7,087 nt of DNA. Origin: an uncultured Spirochaetales bacterium (GTDB lineage: Bacteria; Spirochaetota; Spirochaetia; Sphaerochaetales; Sphaerochaetaceae). Made by a program: the position numbers and the translations under genes. The stretch lies in NCBI GenBank assembly GCA_949292445.1, contig CASEZU010000078.1, forward strand, positions 1 to 7,087, in the 5' to 3' direction. The notes beneath the pieces were generated by a model. It saw only the letters and a list, made by a program, of their open reading frames with translations. It had not been told where the DNA came from and made no database searches. The stretch's first letter is position 1; the number at the start of each line of letters is the position of its first letter. Positions 4,751 through 7,087 of this stretch are shown here, in pieces.

Positions 4751-6079
4751 ATGAATTACAATCTGGCCGTGATTCACGAAACAGCTGAGCTCGAGACAGT
4801 ATTCGATGCCTTTTCCCCTTCAATGCCGGAGAAGAAGACAAGGGAATACAGAACGGAGAGAATGGAAAGGCTTCTCAGGCATCTGGGAAACCCTGAACGC
4901 AGTTACAGGACATACCATGTCGCAGGATCGAAAGGCAAAGGCTCGACGGCGGCATATATCGCGGCACTCCTTACAGGGTACGGAGAACGCTGTGGCCTCT
5001 ACACATCCCCGCATCTCTATACAATCCGCGAGCGCTTCACGCTCTCAACATCCTTCTTTCCCGAAAAACTCTACACAGACACCTGCAGCATGCTGCTTGA
5101 GGCTGTGAAGGATTTCCGCCATCCAGCCAGTCTGGGACCGGAGAAACCGACAGTCTTCGAGATGTATACCGCATACGGCTACATGCTTTTCCGGGAAGCG
5201 GGATGCACTGCGGCAGTCATAGAAACGGGAATCGGAGGACGCCTGGATGCGACGAACACGATAAATCCCGAAGCCGTCTTCCTCACCCCGGTGGAACTGG
5301 AGCATACCGATCTGCTGGGAGACACGATCGGAAAGATCGCCGGGGAGAAAGCGAAGATCATCAGGCCGGGAACGCCTGTCTTCGTCTCAAGACAGCGGGA
5401 AGAGGCTGCCGCCGTCTTCAGGAAAGAAGCTGAGCTGAACGCTGCTCCGATAACCTTCCTCGATGAGGCTGTGCGGAATATAAAGAGAGAGACGGCTGCA
5501 GATGGTGAGCATGCCTCCTTCTCAATTGATGATGAAGATTTCAGCATCAGGCTCTCCATGGCAACCGGAGCAATGGCGGAGAACGCCGCACTGGCAATGC
5601 TGGGGGCAAAGCGCATGTCATTTCTCACGGAGGAAGGAATACGCCTGCTCGAAAAGACGCAACTTCCCGGAAGATTCGAGAAACGGATCATCGGGGGGCA
5701 TCTGGTGATAGCGGACACGGCACACACTCCGGCCTCGGCTGCATCCAGCGTCGAGGCATTCAATGCTCTATCAGGAGGAAGAGAAGCGTCGCTCGTATTC
5801 GCCCTCACCGCAGGAAAGGATGCCGCTCACATACTCCGGGTGCTGCTGCCACGCTTTGAGCACGTCATCATTTCCAGGCCCGGCACATACAAGAAAAACG
5901 ATCCCCATGGTCTCTGGGCGGAAGCCCGGAGGATGTTCCCGGAAAAGGACATACGGCTTGTAGAAGATCCTGATGAGGCACTGGATAGCGCGCTCGCCCT
6001 CTCCTCTGATATACTCGTCACAGGCTCTTTCTATCTTGCAGGAGAGATGGAAAAGCTGAGGAAGGGAAATGAGCCTTAA
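4751..6079 (+). CDS. folC: Folylpolyglutamate synthase / dihydrofolate synthase
   Basis: This 442-residue cytoplasmic ligase of the Mur-ligase superfamily adds glutamate to folates (and in bifunctional members to dihydropteroate), using ATP. Visible motifs are the P-loop HVAGSKGKGST (56-66), TSPHL (85-89), ETGIGGRLDATN (158-169), ELEHTDLLGDTIGKIAGEKA (182-201) with the Lys that is carbamylated in the family, LPGRFE (305-310), the domain-linker DTAHTP (322-327) and the C-terminal VTGSFYLAGE (423-432). The usual DGAHN motif reads DTAHT, a local divergence. Length is typical. ATG 4751 is the only reasonable start, since an in-frame stop lies at 4721-4723. No Shine-Dalgarno precedes it, so initiation is weak or leaderless. 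The 3' end overlaps the next gene by 11 bases. Whether it has one or both activities cannot be decided here. Confidence 0.93.
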   Translation: MNYNLAVIHETAELETVFDAFSPSMPEKKTREYRTERMERLLRHLGNPERSYRTYHVAGSKGKGSTAAYIAALLTGYGERCGLYTSPHLYTIRERFTLSTSFFPEKLYTDTCSMLLEAVKDFRHPASLGPEKPTVFEMYTAYGYMLFREAGCTAAVIETGIGGRLDATNTINPEAVFLTPVELEHTDLLGDTIGKIAGEKAKIIRPGTPVFVSRQREEAAAVFRKEAELNAAPITFLDEAVRNIKRETAADGEHASFSIDDEDFSIRLSMATGAMAENAALAMLGAKRMSFLTEEGIRLLEKTQLPGRFEKRIIGGHLVIADTAHTPASAASSVEAFNALSGGREASLVFALTAGKDAAHILRVLLPRFEHVIISRPGTYKKNDPHGLWAEARRMFPEKDIRLVEDPDEALDSALALSSDILVTGSFYLAGEMEKLRKGNEP

Positions 6080-7087
6080 CTGGAAGGAACTTGAGCTCAT
6101 ACTCTCGGAGATGCCTCTCGAGGGGAGCTACATACAGAAGATAACGGAGCACAGCGTGTCCTCCTTCACATTCTCCATGTTCTCGCGCACTGAGAAAGCC
6201 TGGCTGATGTATGCAGAGGTTTCCACGCCCTATGCGCGCGTATGCAGGACGGGAATCATGAGGAAGAAGAACAGGAACATGCAGCGCTTCACGCAGTACA
6301 TGAACGCACATGTCGTCGGCAGGAAGGTCGAGAGTGTCAGACAGTATCCGTATGACAGGGCATTCTCAATGGATCTCCGTTCCGGCACGGACATGATCAG
6401 GATGCACATCAGGCTCTACTCCGGCCCCGGAGCCAACATCATCATCACGGACAGCTGCGACAATATCCTCGAACTTCTCTACAGAAGGCCTCAGCGCCAT
6501 GAGGAGAAGGGAGAGAAGCTGGTCATTGATGAACGGACGGATGAGGGCCCGAGAAAATTCACGGTGCGCGAATATGACACTCCGACATTCTCGGAATACA
6601 TCGACCGCGTATCATCAATAGAATCCTCGGACGAAAGGCGCGCTGAACTTGAGGAGAGAATCAGAGAGAAGCGCGATAAGGAGATCGCCGCGCTCAGGGA
6701 GCGCCTCGCAAGGCAGAGGAAACGGGAGGAGGAGACAAGGGGCTTCGACGAGACGAAGCGCATTGCGGACCTCCTCGCAATTTCCATCTGGAGCGTGCAG
6801 AAGGGAATGCGGAGCGTGGAGCTCGATGACTGGGAAAGAGGCGGGAAAATCTCCGTTTCCCTCGATCCGGCGCTCTCCCCTAATGAGAACCTTGAGAAGC
6901 TCTATCAGCGCTACAGGAAGGACAGGAGAGCCTCGGAGCTTGCCCGCGAGGAGATCGAGAGGACAGAGGCTGAGATAAGGGAAACTGAGGAGAAATACAG
7001 AGCTCTTCTTGAAGGCGCCTCCGCGGAGAAACTCAGGAAGGAAGCCGAGAAGCCGAAAGACAGGAGAAAGGATGAGGAGAAGAAACC
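6069..7087 (+). CDS. NFACT/RqcH-family protein, 5' part
   Basis: ATG 6069 opens a frame that runs off the window after 339 codons. It overlaps folC by 11 bases and has AGGAAGGG (6059-6066) just upstream, so translation is probably coupled. The protein matches the NFACT (fibronectin-binding A N-terminal / RqcH / Tae2) family. An NFACT-N domain lies at about 1-135, with Asp96-Arg97 in YPYDRAFSMDL at the place of the Asp-Arg pair needed for tRNA-Ala recruitment in Bacillus RqcH. A charged coiled coil at about 188-222 and a middle block ISVSLDPALSPNENLEKLYQ (261-280) followed by another coiled coil fit the NFACT-M region. RqcH members act on stalled 50S subunits and add alanine tails. The helix-hairpin-helix part expected between NFACT-N and the coiled coil seems absent. 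The sequence ends in a Lys/Glu/Arg-rich stretch; the C-terminal NFACT-R domain, if present, is outside the window. Confidence 0.85.
   Translation, partial: MSLNWKELELILSEMPLEGSYIQKITEHSVSSFTFSMFSRTEKAWLMYAEVSTPYARVCRTGIMRKKNRNMQRFTQYMNAHVVGRKVESVRQYPYDRAFSMDLRSGTDMIRMHIRLYSGPGANIIITDSCDNILELLYRRPQRHEEKGEKLVIDERTDEGPRKFTVREYDTPTFSEYIDRVSSIESSDERRAELEERIREKRDKEIAALRERLARQRKREEETRGFDETKRIADLLAISIWSVQKGMRSVELDDWERGGKISVSLDPALSPNENLEKLYQRYRKDRRASELAREEIERTEAEIRETEEKYRALLEGASAEKLRKEAEKPKDRRKDEEKK

Noticed and set aside
5179..5808. Long minus-strand frame of 209 codons inside folC
   Set aside because: It is antisense to conserved FolC motifs, lacks recognisable domains and is best explained as a shadow frame.

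Overview
The window looks like chromosomal DNA from a Gram-negative-type, anaerobe-like bacterium of roughly 50-55% GC. My best guess is a spirochete of the Sphaerochaetaceae/Treponemataceae type. That guess rests on general resemblance: a TolC-type outer-membrane protein, a GLUG-repeat surface protein, and a FolC gene overlapping a compact NFACT gene. There is no rRNA or other taxonomic marker, so the assignment is an inference. No phage, insertion sequence, CRISPR array, tRNA or rRNA was seen.

Layout. (1) Positions 1-858 hold the 3' end of a GLUG-like repeat surface protein, followed by a likely terminator hairpin. (2) Positions 1060-3247 hold a compact heavy-metal efflux unit. It has a consensus sigma-70 promoter, a 12-2-12 inverted repeat at the predicted +1 that resembles ArsR/SmtB-family operators, a free-standing 72-aa HMA metal-binding protein (DCANC motif) and a Zn/Cd/Pb-type P1B ATPase without its own HMA domain. 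(3) Positions 3294-3779 encode a spermidine/spermine acetyltransferase-like GNAT enzyme. (4) Positions 3765-4021 are noncoding-looking DNA, unusually rich in repeats: three degenerate AT-rich direct repeats followed by a series of inverted repeats. (5) Positions 3825-4541 on the minus strand hold the 5' third of a TolC-family outer-membrane efflux gene. Its recognisable homology stops at the edge of one of those inverted repeats, so it is probably a pseudogene remnant. (6) A divergent intergenic region at 4542-4750 carries a perfect 8-1-8 palindrome upstream of the tolC fragment. (7) Positions 4751-7087 hold folC (folylpolyglutamate/dihydrofolate synthase) overlapping the start of an NFACT/RqcH-family gene that runs off the window.

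Functionally, the metal unit reads as a self-contained inducible detoxification operon: a metal-released repressor encoded elsewhere, a soluble metal-binding protein, and an export pump. folC and the NFACT gene are translationally coupled housekeeping genes for one-carbon cofactor retention and ribosome-associated quality control. The points most worth checking are the promoter/operator arrangement at 1060-1120 and the structured, repeat-rich junction at 3765-4021 where the tolC gene is broken. I did not find convincing evidence of an entirely new multi-gene system.
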